From Sphingomonas sp. (GTDB lineage Bacteria > Pseudomonadota > Alphaproteobacteria > Sphingomonadales > Sphingomonadaceae), in contig NZ_JAGHZV010000004.1 in assembly GCF_017745215.1 (NCBI RefSeq), forward strand, positions 100,931 to 164,930: a DNA stretch of 64,000 bases, given 5' to 3'. Each line of letters opens with the position of its first letter. Position 1 is the stretch's first letter. Shown in pieces: positions 16,406 through 24,510 of the stretch. The notes under the pieces are model-generated. The model searched no databases and was not told where the DNA came from. It worked only from the letters and a program-made list of their open reading frames with translations. The position numbers were made by a program, and so were the translations under genes.

Positions 16406-18814
16406 TCAGAAGCTGGTGCGGAAGGTGGCGCCGAGCGTGCGCGGGTCGCCGATGTTGCCGGTGATCAGGCCGTTGTTCGCCGCGCTGAGCGCAGTGAAAT
16501 ACTTCTCGTTCAGCAGGTTGCGCGCCCAGAACGACAGGTCGAACTTGCCGTCGCTTATCCGGAAGCCGATGCGCGCGTTGAGCACGCCATAGGGCTGGAT
16601 CAGCGTATATTGCGACCAGCTGCCGCTCGTGTCGTAGGACGAGCGATGCGTGTAGTCGACGCGGGCATAGGCCTCGTCGTCGTCGCCGATCGGCTGGGTC
16701 AGGTCGGTCGCGAGCGTGTAGACGAACTTGGGGCTGTTCGCGAGGCTCTGGCCCGAGAGGTCCTGGATCTCGCTGACGTTGCGCCGGTCGGGCGCGTTCT
16801 GGGCGTTGGTGTAGCGCTTGTAGGTCGCGTCGATATAGGCGGCCGAGGCCGTGAAGCTGATCGCCCGGCTCGGGGCGATCGTCAGGTCGCCCTCGAGCCC
16901 GCGCGAGCGCACGCCCGGGATGTTCGAGATGTAGCGGCGGAACGAGGTGGTGTTGCCGATATTCTCGGTGATCGCCGCCTGGTAGTTCTCCACGTCGGTC
17001 CAGAAGGCGGCGGTGTTGAAGGTGACCTTGCGGTCCCAGAACTGGCTCTTGAGGCCGACTTCCCAGGCATTCACCGTCTCGGGCCTGACCACCGGCGAGA
17101 CGCCCGCAGGCAGCGTGCCGAGGCTGATGCCCCCCGACTTGCTGCCGCGCGAATAGCTCGCATAGGCCAGCACGTCGGGCGCGAGCTTGTAGGCGAGGTT
17201 GATCTGCCCGGTGAGCTTGTCGTCGCTGGTCGCCACAGTATAGCGGACCACCGGATAGAGCGCGTCGCGCAGGCCCTGCGCCGTCGCACGATCGGCGGTC
17301 GAGAGCAGGCTCAGGTCGTTGCCGGCGACCGTCTTCTGGTCGAACAGCCCGGTCTTGTCCTCATGGGTGAAGCGCAGGCCCGCGGTGAGCTTGAGCGCGT
17401 CGCTGATGTTCCACGTCGCCTGGCCGAAGGCGGCATAGCTCTTGGTCCTGGGCTCGATGATCGAGTCCGATTCGAAGTTGGTATAGGCGTAGTTGGCCAG
17501 CGTGCGGTTGGCGCTGGGGTTGTTCCACACCGCGTACTGCGGCCCGAGCTGGTATTGGCCGAGCCCGTGGATGACCTGCCAGAAATAATAGAGGCCGACG
17601 GTATAGTCGATCGCCCGCGTGCCGTTCGAGCTCAGCCGCAGCTCCTGGCTGAACTGGCGCTGCCAGTTGGTGGTGCCGCCGCGGATGTTGATGCTGAGCG
17701 AGGTGTTGTCCTGGTCGTTGAGCGGGTACCAGTCCCACCAGCGATAGGCGGTCACCGAGGTGACCGTCGCGCCGCCCAGGTCCCAGTCGACCTTCGCCGA
17801 GCCGCCATAGCCTTCCATGTTCGCCTGCACGTTCGCGTCGAAGTCGACGACCTTGGCGAAGGGATCATTGGGGTCGTACGGCAGCACGTAGCCGGCGCGC
17901 GCGACGCGGTCGTAGAAGTTGTTCGAGACCGTCGCGCCATTGGCGTATTTGGTGAAGACGCCGACGATGCTCGACGCGCGCGAATAGGAGGTCTGCTTCG
18001 AATAGTCGCCGATCAGCCGCACGGTGATCGTGTCGGCCGGCTTGATCAGCAACTGGCCGCGCGCGGTGAAATTGTCGAAGTCGTTGACGTCGCGGCCGTT
18101 GTAGGCGTTGCGCAGCAGCCCGTCCGAATGCGTGTCCGACACGGTGAGCCGCGCCGCGACCTTGTCGGCGATCAGCGCGCCCGAGGCCGAGGCGCGGACC
18201 TGGTGGTAGCCGCGCTCGCCCAGGCTTGCCTCGGCGCGGAACTCGGGGTCGAAGCTCGGCGCGCGCGTGGTGATGTTGATCGCGCCCGCCGTCGTGTTCT
18301 TGCCGAACAGCGTGCCCTGCGGCCCGCGCAGCACTTCGACGCGGTCGAGGTCGATCAGGTCGAACTGCGAGGCGCCGATGCGGCCGTAATAGACGTCGTC
18401 GACATAGAAGCCGACGCCGACCTCGAGCCCGTCGTTCTGGTCCGAGTTCGAGCCGAGGCCGCGGATGTTGGCGAAGGTGTTGCGCGCATTGTTGCTGCGG
18501 ATGGTGAGGCTGGGCGTGAGCTCGGCGATCTGGAGCAGGTTGGTGCGCCCGGTCCGCTCGATCGTGTCGCCCGAGACGACGCTGAGCGCGATCGGCACGT
18601 CCTGCGCGCGCTCCTCGCGGCGGCGCGCGGTGACGATGATGTCGGTGCCCTGGGCACCGGCGTCATTGTCGGCGGTGGTGTCGTTCGCGGTCTCGTCGGT
18701 GGCCGAGGCGGCGGCGGCGACGGTGCCGGCGGATTGCGCCTGCGCCTCGCCGGCGAACAGCGCGAGCGGCGCGGCGGCGGCGAGCAGGCGCCGGCGGTAG
18801 CGGGAAGAAGTCAT
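16406..18814 (-). CDS. TonB-dependent receptor
   Basis: 802 aa. A signal peptide (MTSSRYRRRLLAAAAPLALFAGEAQAQ) is followed by a low-complexity Ala/Asp linker and a TonB-box-like DIIVTARRREERAQDVPIALSVVSG. The plug contains NIRGLGSNSDQNDGLEVGVGFYVDDVYYGRIGA and DRVEVLRGPQGTLFGKNTTAGAINI. The barrel ends with the outer-membrane signature Phe (TFRTSF). It is about 30% related in style to the receptor at 3171 but clearly distinct. It leads a three-gene unit with exported PhoD-like and enolase-like enzymes, suggesting that a substrate is processed in the periplasm. Upstream lies a non-coding leader with a possible cysteine-containing leader peptide. Confidence 0.93.
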   Translation of the reverse strand: MTSSRYRRRLLAAAAPLALFAGEAQAQSAGTVAAAASATDETANDTTADNDAGAQGTDIIVTARRREERAQDVPIALSVVSGDTIERTGRTNLLQIAELTPSLTIRSNNARNTFANIRGLGSNSDQNDGLEVGVGFYVDDVYYGRIGASQFDLIDLDRVEVLRGPQGTLFGKNTTAGAINITTRAPSFDPEFRAEASLGERGYHQVRASASGALIADKVAARLTVSDTHSDGLLRNAYNGRDVNDFDNFTARGQLLIKPADTITVRLIGDYSKQTSYSRASSIVGVFTKYANGATVSNNFYDRVARAGYVLPYDPNDPFAKVVDFDANVQANMEGYGGSAKVDWDLGGATVTSVTAYRWWDWYPLNDQDNTSLSINIRGGTTNWQRQFSQELRLSSNGTRAIDYTVGLYYFWQVIHGLGQYQLGPQYAVWNNPSANRTLANYAYTNFESDSIIEPRTKSYAAFGQATWNISDALKLTAGLRFTHEDKTGLFDQKTVAGNDLSLLSTADRATAQGLRDALYPVVRYTVATSDDKLTGQINLAYKLAPDVLAYASYSRGSKSGGISLGTLPAGVSPVVRPETVNAWEVGLKSQFWDRKVTFNTAAFWTDVENYQAAITENIGNTTSFRRYISNIPGVRSRGLEGDLTIAPSRAISFTASAAYIDATYKRYTNAQNAPDRRNVSEIQDLSGQSLANSPKFVYTLATDLTQPIGDDDEAYARVDYTHRSSYDTSGSWSQYTLIQPYGVLNARIGFRISDGKFDLSFWARNLLNEKYFTALSAANNGLITGNIGDPRTLGATFRTSF

Positions 18815-18962
18815 GGTGAAGCGAACCCCCTAGGTGCTTGGCCGCGTGCGGAAGGCATGCGGCATCGATCCCGCGGGCGCTGGGCCCGAAGGTGGCGTGA
18901 AAAGGCCCTCGCGCGCAGCCGCGGGCGGCTACGACGTCAGGACGGAGCGGTGATGGAGCGGA

Positions 18963-19016
18963 TCAGCGGCGCGCGCTTGGAACCGGCGCGCAGCCTCTTG
19001 AGAGGCGGCATGACAT
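18963..19016 (-). CDS. Possible leader peptide upstream of the TonB receptor
   Basis: A 17-codon reading frame ([17 protein letters not shown]) begins 202 nt upstream of the receptor start. It has a very good ribosome-binding site (AAAGGGAG, 7-8 nt spacing). It contains two Cys codons and a run of Arg. GCCTCT-CA-AGAGGC within it can form a hairpin. A second ATG at 19011 opens an overlapping 24-codon frame. Whether either is translated is unknown; the reading as a sensing leader peptide is inference. The remainder of 18815-18962 shows nothing I can name. Confidence 0.35.
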   Translation of the reverse strand: MSCRLSRGCAPVPSARR

Positions 19017-19059
19017 GGTCAGTCTCCCTTTGACGAATCAGTCATTTTGGCCGGTAAGG

Positions 19060-19105
19060 AATCCCTACCGAAATGGTGGGAATTGTCGAGCCAATTCTGG
19101 CTTTG
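19060..19105 (-). promoter_or_regulatory. Probable promoter/operator of the TonB receptor unit
   Basis: On the minus strand CTCGACA is followed 17 nt later by TAGGGAT-like sequence. It overlaps related half-sites: ATTCCCACC, GGTAGGGATT and ATTCCTTACC (19051-19070 contains the dyad CGGTA-N9-TACCG). The arrangement looks like a promoter with an overlapping dyad operator. The regulator is unknown. Confidence 0.35.
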
Positions 19106-19189
19106 GGGGAGTAAGGTTCTGCTTTGGAATGGAACGGCGGAGCGAGGCGGCGGCCGACGACGGGCCCGACCTCGGGGCGCTCGAGAAGC

Positions 19190-19266
<77 letters not shown>

Positions 19267-19356
19267 CTGGGCGACGGCGCGTAGCAAAGCGCGCGCGGGT
19301 GCGCCAGTGGGTTCGTGGCTCGCCGGCGCCGCCTCGGCCGCGCCGGCGATCGGAGC

Positions 19357-19737
19357 CTATTTCGCCGGCTTCACCAGCTTCACCGGCTGGAACTCGCCCA
19401 GGCCGCAGGTCGCGCCTTCGATCATGGGCGGGCTGTGGAGCACGGTGATCGTGTCGACCGAGCAATATTCGTCGATCGACGATTTGTGCAGGAACCGCTT
19501 CTCGCTGGCGAGGCCCGGGCACCCGCCGGGCAGTTCGTTGCGATAGACCTGGCCCCCGCGCATCTCGAAATCGATCACATTGTCGCTGCGCACATAGGTC
19601 TGGCGGATCTGGCGGCCGATGATGCACGAGACCGGCTTGCCGTCGGGCGTGGCCACGGGAACCGCATCCTTCTTCTGCGGGGCAGGCGCGGGCGCGGCGG
19701 CGATCAGCAGGGCGGCGGCAGTCAGAATCAGGCGCAT
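19357..19737 (-). CDS. Secreted hypothetical protein
   Basis: 126 aa. A Sec signal peptide (MRLILTAAALLIAAAPAPA) is followed by a small domain with four Cys residues (VSCIIGRQIRQTYV, LPGGCPGLASEKRFLHKSS, EYCSVDTITVL, GATCGLGEFQPVKL) that probably form two disulfides. The RQIRQTYVRSDNVIDFEMRGGQVYRNELPGGC pattern resembles a small family of secreted sphingomonad proteins (DUF6491-like, uncertain). An ideal AGGAGGAAGCT-ATG start is present. It is the third gene after dapB and nth, 9 nt beyond nth, and is probably co-transcribed with them. Function is not recognised. Confidence 0.8.
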   Translation of the reverse strand: MRLILTAAALLIAAAPAPAPQKKDAVPVATPDGKPVSCIIGRQIRQTYVRSDNVIDFEMRGGQVYRNELPGGCPGLASEKRFLHKSSIDEYCSVDTITVLHSPPMIEGATCGLGEFQPVKLVKPAK

Positions 19738-19746
19738 AGCTTCCTC

Positions 19747-20406
19747 CTAGGTGTCGGCCCTGGCTCGCTTCGGCGCCGGTGTCTTGGGCTGGTAGGGGCA
19801 GAGATCCGCCACCGGGCAGCGCCAGCACTCGGGAGTCCGAGCCTTGCACACATATCGGCCGTGCAAAATTAACCAGTGATGAGCGTGTACGCGAAACGGC
19901 TCGGGCACGGCCTTTTCGAGTCCCTTCTCGACCGCGAGCGGCGTCTTGCCCGGTGCGAGGCGCGTGCGGTTGCAGACGCGGAAGATGTGCGTGTCGACCG
20001 CGAAGGTCTCCGCGCCGAAGGCGACGTTCATCACGACATTGGCGGTCTTGCGGCCGACGCCGGGGAGCTTCTCGAGCGCGTCGCGGTCGGCGGGGACTTC
20101 GCCGCCATGGTCGGCGATCAGTGCCCGCGAGAGCGCGATGACGTTCTTCGCCTTGGTGTTGAACAGCCCGATCGTCTTGATGTGCTGCTTGAGCGCGTCC
20201 TCGCCGAGCGCCACCATCTTCGCCGGCGTGTCCACCTCCTGGAAGAGCCTGCGCGTCGCCTTGTTGACGCCGGCGTCGGTCGCCTGGGCAGAGAGCACGA
20301 CGGCGACGAGCAACGTGTAGTCGTTGACCGATTCGAGCTCGGTCTCGGGATGCGGATTGTCGGCCGCGAGCCGGGAGAAGAACTCGACGATGTCGGATTT
20401 CTTCAC
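19747..20406 (-). CDS. nth: Endonuclease III
   Basis: 219 aa. The start is the GTG at 20404-20406, overlapping the dapB stop as GTGA; the open frame upstream lies inside dapB. The HhH motif LPGVGRKTANVVMNVAFG holds catalytic Lys120, and Asp138 lies in FAVDTHIFRV; both match E. coli numbering exactly. A [4Fe-4S] loop with Cys spacing x6-x2-x5 (CKARTPECWRCPVADLC) is followed by a short basic tail. It is a bifunctional DNA glycosylase/AP lyase removing oxidised pyrimidines in base excision repair. It is translationally coupled to dapB, an accidental-looking but stable pairing. Confidence 0.95.
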   Translation of the reverse strand: MKKSDIVEFFSRLAADNPHPETELESVNDYTLLVAVVLSAQATDAGVNKATRRLFQEVDTPAKMVALGEDALKQHIKTIGLFNTKAKNVIALSRALIADHGGEVPADRDALEKLPGVGRKTANVVMNVAFGAETFAVDTHIFRVCNRTRLAPGKTPLAVEKGLEKAVPEPFRVHAHHWLILHGRYVCKARTPECWRCPVADLCPYQPKTPAPKRARADT

Positions 20407-21131
20407 ACCCCCAGCACCTGGTCCATCGTGTAGCGCCCGGGCTCCTGCCCCGCGAGCCACAGCGCTGCCTGGACGGCGCCGCGCGCGAAGATCGCACGGT
20501 CCTGCGCGCGGTGGATCAGCTCGATCCGCTCGCCGGCAGTCGCGAGGATCACGCTATGATCGCCGACCACCGAGCCGCCGCGCAGGCTGCAGATGCCGAT
20601 CGTGCCGGTCGCGCGCGCGCCGGTGAGGCCCTCGCGCCCGATCACCGCGGCCTCGGCGAGCGTGGTGCCCATGCCCTCGGCCGCCGCTTCGCCGAGCAGG
20701 ATCGCGGTGCCCGAGGGCGCGTCGATCTTGTCGCGGTGGTGCATCTCGACGATCTCGACGTCCCATTCGGATCCGAGCCGTGCCGCCGCCTCGCGCACCA
20801 GCCGCGCGAGCAGCCCGACGCCGAGCGAGGTGTTGCCGGTCTGGAGCACCGCGATGTCGTCGGCGGCGGCGTCGATCAGCGCGTGGTGGCGCGGGGTGAG
20901 GCCGGTGGTGCCGATCACGATCGGCGTGCGCGCGGCGACGGCCGCGGCGAGGTGCGCCTCGATCGCGCTCGCGGTCGAGAAGTCGACGAGGACGTCGGCC
21001 TTGCGCGCGAGGCCGGCGGGATCGTCGCCCGCATCGGCGCCGCCCGCGAGCCGCGCGCCCAGCGAAGGCGCGACGCCCGCGATCGCCTGGCCCATCTTCC
21101 CCTGGCTGCCGTAGATGCCGATGCTCGTCAT
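20403..21131 (-). CDS. dapB: 4-hydroxy-tetrahydrodipicolinate reductase
   Basis: 242 aa. N-terminal Rossmann motif IGIYGSQGKMGQAIAG (GxxGxMG), DFSTASAIEAHL, the IVIGTTGLT loop and the catalytic signature VEMHHRDKIDAPSGTAILLGE with the conserved His and Lys. It ends at TMDQVLGV. DapB reduces HTPA to tetrahydrodipicolinate with NAD(P)H in the diaminopimelate/lysine pathway, feeding peptidoglycan and protein synthesis. It is slightly shorter than E. coli DapB (273 aa), as usual in alphaproteobacteria. It is first in a dapB-nth-hypothetical unit. Confidence 0.95.
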   Translation of the reverse strand: MTSIGIYGSQGKMGQAIAGVAPSLGARLAGGADAGDDPAGLARKADVLVDFSTASAIEAHLAAAVAARTPIVIGTTGLTPRHHALIDAAADDIAVLQTGNTSLGVGLLARLVREAAARLGSEWDVEIVEMHHRDKIDAPSGTAILLGEAAAEGMGTTLAEAAVIGREGLTGARATGTIGICSLRGGSVVGDHSVILATAGERIELIHRAQDRAIFARGAVQAALWLAGQEPGRYTMDQVLGV

Positions 21132-21206
21132 GGCCGCCGCTCTGGCACAGCGCGCGGGCCGGCGACAGGGGTTTCGTTTCACCCCGGGCTGGCGCATGGC
21201 GCGGGC

Positions 21207-21689
21207 ATGGAGATCCGCCCCGCCACGCCTGCCGACGCGCGAGGGATCTGGACGGTGCTCGAGCCGATCATCCGCGAGGGCGAGACCTATGCGCTCGATT
21301 CGGCGATGGGGGAGGCGGAGGCGCTGGCCTATTGGGGCGGGCCGGGGCGAAGCGTGTTCGTGGCGGCGGAGGCGGGGCGCATCCTCGGCACCGCCTATGT
21401 CCGCGCGAACCAGCCGGGGCCGGGCAGCCATGTCGCCAATGCCGGCTATGCGGTGCATCCGGAGGCGCGCGGGCGTGGGCTGGCGCGTTCGCTCTGCGCG
21501 CATTCGCTGGAAGCGGCGCGCGCGATGGGCTTCCGCGCGATGCAGTTCAACTTCGTGGTGAGCAGCAACGCGCCCGCGGTCCATCTCTGGCAGGCGATGG
21601 GGTTCGACTTGGTGGGGACCCTCCCCGGCGCCTTCCGGCATCCGCGGCTGGGGTTCGTCGATGCGCTGGTGATGTTCCGGGCGCTCTGA
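21207..21689 (+). CDS. GNAT family N-acetyltransferase
   Basis: 160 aa from the ATG at 21207. GNAT fold: MEIRPATPADARGIWTVLEPIIREGETYALD at the N-terminus, then the acetyl-CoA-binding motif A AGYAVHPEARGRGLARSLCAHSLEAARAMGFRAMQFNFVVSSNAPAVHLWQAMGF (R/Q-x-x-G-x-G/A equivalent RGRGLA) and the C-terminal VGTLPGAFRHPRLGFVDALVMFRAL. It resembles YhhY/phosphinothricin-type acetyltransferases, for which the acceptor is usually a small amine or amino-acid analogue. The acceptor is unknown. It lies 18 nt upstream of cobB on the same strand, so an acetyltransferase and a deacylase are paired, though a functional link is speculative. Confidence 0.85.
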   Translation: MEIRPATPADARGIWTVLEPIIREGETYALDSAMGEAEALAYWGGPGRSVFVAAEAGRILGTAYVRANQPGPGSHVANAGYAVHPEARGRGLARSLCAHSLEAARAMGFRAMQFNFVVSSNAPAVHLWQAMGFDLVGTLPGAFRHPRLGFVDALVMFRAL

Positions 21690-21707
21690 CTGCGCTATCG
21701 GGGCGGC

Positions 21708-22406
21708 ATGCGCGAAATCCGGAACATCGTCATCCTCACCGGCGCGGGCATCTCGGCCGAGAGCGGCGTCGCCACCTTCCGCGGGCCCGGCGGGCTTTGG
21801 GAGGGGCAGCGCGTCGAGGATGTCTGCACGCCCCAGGCGCTCGCGCGCGACCCCGAGCTGGTGCATCGCTTCTACGACGAGCGGCGGGCGAAGCTGGGCG
21901 AGGTCGAGCCCAATGCCGCGCACCATGCGCTCGCGCGGCTCGATGCCGAATGGCCGGGCGAGCTGCTGCTGGTCACGCAGAATGTCGACGACCTGCACGA
22001 CCGCGCGGGCTCGAAGCGGATGGTGCACATCCATGGCGAGCTGCTCTCGGCGCTGTGCGCGGCGTGCGGGGACCGCGTGGTCTGGCGGGGTTCGCTGCCG
22101 CCGCGGTCGCGCTGCGAGGCCTGCGGGGCGCCGTATCTGCGGCCCGACATCGTCTTTTTCGGTGAGATGCCCTATCACATGGAGCGGATCGAAGCGGCGC
22201 TGTCGCGTGCCGACCTGTTCGTGTCGATCGGCACCTCGGGCGCAGTCTATCCCGCCGCGGGCTTCGTCCAGACCGCGCGCTACCATGGCGCCGAGACGCT
22301 TGAGATGAACCTCGATCCGTCCGAGGGCAGCGGCTGGTTCGGCGAGAGCCGCCGAGGGCCGGCGGGTGTGCTGGTGCCGGCGTGGGTGGAGGGGTTGCTG
22401 GGGTGA
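21708..22406 (+). CDS. cobB: NAD-dependent protein deacylase (sirtuin class III)
   Basis: 232 aa. Sirtuin motifs: TGAGISAESGVATFRGPGGLW, Tyr56/Arg59 in RFYDERR, TQNVDDLHDRAG, catalytic His109 in MVHIHGEL, the Zn site C-x2-C...C-x2-C (CAACGDRVV ... CEACGAPYL), RPDIVFFGE and SIGTSGAVYPAAGF. The Tyr-x2-Arg pair is the known signature of class III sirtuins (SIRT5, E. coli CobB) that also remove succinyl/malonyl groups. It is a cytoplasmic enzyme regulating lysine acylation, for example of acetyl-CoA synthetase. It is followed by a perfect hairpin at 22433-22462. Confidence 0.93.
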   Translation: MREIRNIVILTGAGISAESGVATFRGPGGLWEGQRVEDVCTPQALARDPELVHRFYDERRAKLGEVEPNAAHHALARLDAEWPGELLLVTQNVDDLHDRAGSKRMVHIHGELLSALCAACGDRVVWRGSLPPRSRCEACGAPYLRPDIVFFGEMPYHMERIEAALSRADLFVSIGTSGAVYPAAGFVQTARYHGAETLEMNLDPSEGSGWFGESRRGPAGVLVPAWVEGLLG

Positions 22407-22432
22407 CGAAGCACGTGCCCCGGACCTCTCGA

Positions 22433-22462
22433 CCATCATCCCGGCTTTCGCCGGGATGATGG
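22433..22462. repeat. Single-arm REP-like hairpin
   Basis: CCATCATCCCGGC and GCCGGGATGATGG form a perfect 13-bp stem with a TTTC loop. It is one copy of the window's dispersed repeat, placed between the convergent cobB and ASCH-like genes where it may act as a bidirectional terminator. Confidence 0.8.
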
Positions 22463-22490
22463 CTGACTAACCCTGACCGGGTCGACTCCC

Positions 22491-22775
22491 TCAACCCTCC
22501 GTCCCCACGAAGCGGAACTCCACCAGATACACGTTCGTCCCCGGCCCGTGCCTCGCGGTCTCGAGCAGGTCGCCGATTCCGTCGAACCCCGAACGGCGCG
22601 CCAGCTCCTCGGTGACGTCCTCCATCACGATCTCGCGGATCGCCTCGACGACGATGTGCCCACCCTCGACCGCATAGACGCCGCCCGTCTTGACCTTGGG
22701 CCGCTGCCAGATCCGCACCGAGCAGGTGATCCGCCCGGACCTCACCCCTTCCCGCAGCCGTTTCGCGAACATCAT
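22491..22775 (-). CDS. ASCH-domain-like small protein
   Basis: 94 aa from the ATG at 22773-22775, chosen for GGGAGAG about 8 nt upstream; the frame extends further but only through the antisense of the DUF1272 gene. The sequence FAKRLREGVRSGRITCSVRIWQRPKVKTGGVYAVEGGHIVVEAIREIVMEDV fits a PUA-like ASCH fold (entry strand, conserved G-x-x-T-x-x-x-R-like step, G-x-x-Y strand). ASCH proteins are thought to bind RNA or modified nucleosides; some are N4-acetylcytidine amidohydrolases. The exact activity here is undetermined. Divergent from the DUF1272 gene. Confidence 0.65.
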   Translation of the reverse strand: MMFAKRLREGVRSGRITCSVRIWQRPKVKTGGVYAVEGGHIVVEAIREIVMEDVTEELARRSGFDGIGDLLETARHGPGTNVYLVEFRFVGTEG

Positions 22776-22851
22776 CGCCGCACTCTCCCGCTCGTCGCGC
22801 GCGAACCCTAGCGCTTTCCTCGCAGTCGCGATGCGCCTAAGGATCGCCGCG

Positions 22852-23076
22852 ATGCTCGAGATGCGCCCCGATTGCGAACGCTGCGGCACCGACCTGCCCG
22901 CCGACGAGGGCAGCGCGTTCATCTGCTCGTTCGAATGCACCTTCTGCGCCGAATGCGCCGAGGCGCTCGACGATGCCTGCCCCAATTGCGGCGGCGAGCT
23001 GCTCGATCGGCCGACGCGCGTGGGCAAGGCGCTCAGGAACAACCCCGCCTCCACCGCGAGGAAGTTCCAAGGCTGA
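22852..23076 (+). CDS. DUF1272 domain protein (Cys-rich, zinc-ribbon-like)
   Basis: 74 aa from the ATG at 22852 (MLEMRPDCERCGTDLP), the normal start of the family. Four C-x2-C or C-x3-C pairs (CERC, CSFECTFCAEC, CPNC) dominate the first 50 residues and probably bind zinc in a treble-clef or RING-like arrangement. GGELLDRPTR and a basic tail follow. DUF1272 proteins have no established biochemical role. Longer upstream starts in the same frame lie over the divergent promoter region and the ASCH-like gene and were rejected. Confidence 0.85.
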   Translation: MLEMRPDCERCGTDLPADEGSAFICSFECTFCAECAEALDDACPNCGGELLDRPTRVGKALRNNPASTARKFQG

Positions 23077-23176
23077 TCATTTGCCCCCTGTCGCTGGGGG
23101 GCCGATCTGTGCGAGAGGCAAGCGCCATGCACGTCATGCATGAGTCGGTTCGTCCAGTGTCGCTTCGGGGGCGCGC

Positions 23177-24373
23177 ATGATCCCGCGCGTCCTGATCGTC
23201 GCCGGCTCGGACTCGGGCGGCGGCGCGGGAATCCAGGCGGACATCAAGACCGTCTCGATGCTCGGCGGCCATGCGATGACCGCGATCACTGCCGTCACTG
23301 CGCAGAACACCCAGGGCGTCGACGCGGTTCACCCGATCCCGACCGACGTCGTCGCCGCGCAGATCGACGCCGTGGTGCGCGACCTGGGCGTCGACGCGAT
23401 CAAGGTCGGCATGATCGGCTCGGCGCGGACCGCGCTGATGCTGGCGGAGAAGCTCGAGGAATTGCCCGGCGTGCCCGTCGTGTTCGATCCGGTGATGGTT
23501 GCCACATCGGGCGCCAGCCTCGCCGACGACGCCACCATCGCCGCCTTCGAGCGGCTGATGCGCTTGAGCACCGTCTGCACGCCCAACCTCCCCGAGTTGA
23601 AGGCGCTCTCGGGCATGTCCTCGGTCGACAAGGCGCGGCAACGCGAGAGCGCGCGCAGCCTCGTCGCGCGGCGCGGCTGCGCGGTGCTGGTCAAGGGCGG
23701 CCACGCCAAGGGCCGCCAAGTCACCGACCGGCTCTTTTGTCCTGACGGCAGCGGCGAGCCGCCCGAAGTGGAATGGACCAACGCGCGGATCGACGGCGAG
23801 TCGACCCACGGCACCGGCTGCACGCTGTCGAGCGCGATCGCGGTCGAGCTCGCCAAGGACTGGAGCCTGGTCGAGGCCGTGACGCGCGCGCGGCGCTTCG
23901 TGCGGATGGCGATGCGCGACGCGCCGGGGCTGGGGCAGGGCCATGGCCCGATGGCGCAGCAGGGCGTGCGGCTCGACCTCAACCTCACCCGCTTCGAGCC
24001 GATGCTCAACCAGGTCACCGTCCCCGCCGAGGACCTCGCGGCGAGCGAGCATTTCTACCGGCTGCTCGGGCTCAAGCAGATCGTCCGCTCCAAGCCGCGC
24101 TACGCCCGCTTCGAGACCGAGGGCGGCGCGACCTTCTCGATCGAGGCGGCGGACGAGATCGCGGGCAAGCCGGTGGTCTATTTCGAATGCGGCGATCTCG
24201 ATCTGAAGGTGGATTTCCTGCGCAGCCAGGGCTTCGCGTTCGACCAGGAACCACGCGACGAGACCTGGGGGTGGCGCGAGGCGCGGCTGCGCGACCCCGC
24301 AGGCAACGTCGTCTGCCTCTACCAGGCCGGCGAGATGCGCCGCTTCCCGCCGTGGCGCCTCAGCGATGCCTGA
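23177..24373 (+). CDS. thiD: HMP/HMP-P kinase fused to a VOC (glyoxalase-fold) domain
   Basis: 398 aa. Residues 1 to about 262 are a complete ThiD: VLIVAGSDSGGGAGIQADIKTVSMLGGHAMTAITAVTAQNTQGV, VFDPVMVATSGASL, the substrate loop and the ribokinase-family anion hole/base motif STHGTGCTLSSAIA. It phosphorylates hydroxymethylpyrimidine and its monophosphate in thiamine biosynthesis. Residues from about 275 to the end form a VOC domain (MLNQVTVPAEDLAASEHFYRLLGLKQI ... DPAGNVVCLYQAGEM). Its first metal-ligand position is Gln, where many VOC enzymes have His. There is no stop or frameshift between the parts, so a true fusion is encoded. The role of the VOC part is unknown. Confidence 0.92.
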   Translation: MIPRVLIVAGSDSGGGAGIQADIKTVSMLGGHAMTAITAVTAQNTQGVDAVHPIPTDVVAAQIDAVVRDLGVDAIKVGMIGSARTALMLAEKLEELPGVPVVFDPVMVATSGASLADDATIAAFERLMRLSTVCTPNLPELKALSGMSSVDKARQRESARSLVARRGCAVLVKGGHAKGRQVTDRLFCPDGSGEPPEVEWTNARIDGESTHGTGCTLSSAIAVELAKDWSLVEAVTRARRFVRMAMRDAPGLGQGHGPMAQQGVRLDLNLTRFEPMLNQVTVPAEDLAASEHFYRLLGLKQIVRSKPRYARFETEGGATFSIEAADEIAGKPVVYFECGDLDLKVDFLRSQGFAFDQEPRDETWGWREARLRDPAGNVVCLYQAGEMRRFPPWRLSDA

Positions 24374-24405
24374 CGCTTTTCTTCTTCCGGTCAGCGTTCT
24401 TCCTT

Positions 24406-24489
24406 CCGTCATCCCGGCGAAAGCCGGGACCCAGGGCCACGAGCGATGCAGCCTGCTGCCCTGGGTCCCGACTTTCGCCGGGATGACGG
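24406..24489. repeat. Dispersed inverted-repeat pair (REP-like)
   Basis: CCGTCATCCCGGCGAAAGCC at the left and GGCT/ACTTTCGCCGGGATGACGG at the right enclose CCCAGGG and CCCTGGG arms. It is the same two-armed element as at 9519, 36219 and 49827, here between thiD and rnhB. Confidence 0.85.
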
Positions 24490-24510
24490 TTGTGGAGGTG
24501 CGTCTCAGCG

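Noticed and set aside
14813..19033. 1406-codon plus-strand open frame
   Set aside because: It runs antisense to the PhoD-like and TonB receptor genes, both of which have clear domains; the frame itself has no recognisable motif.
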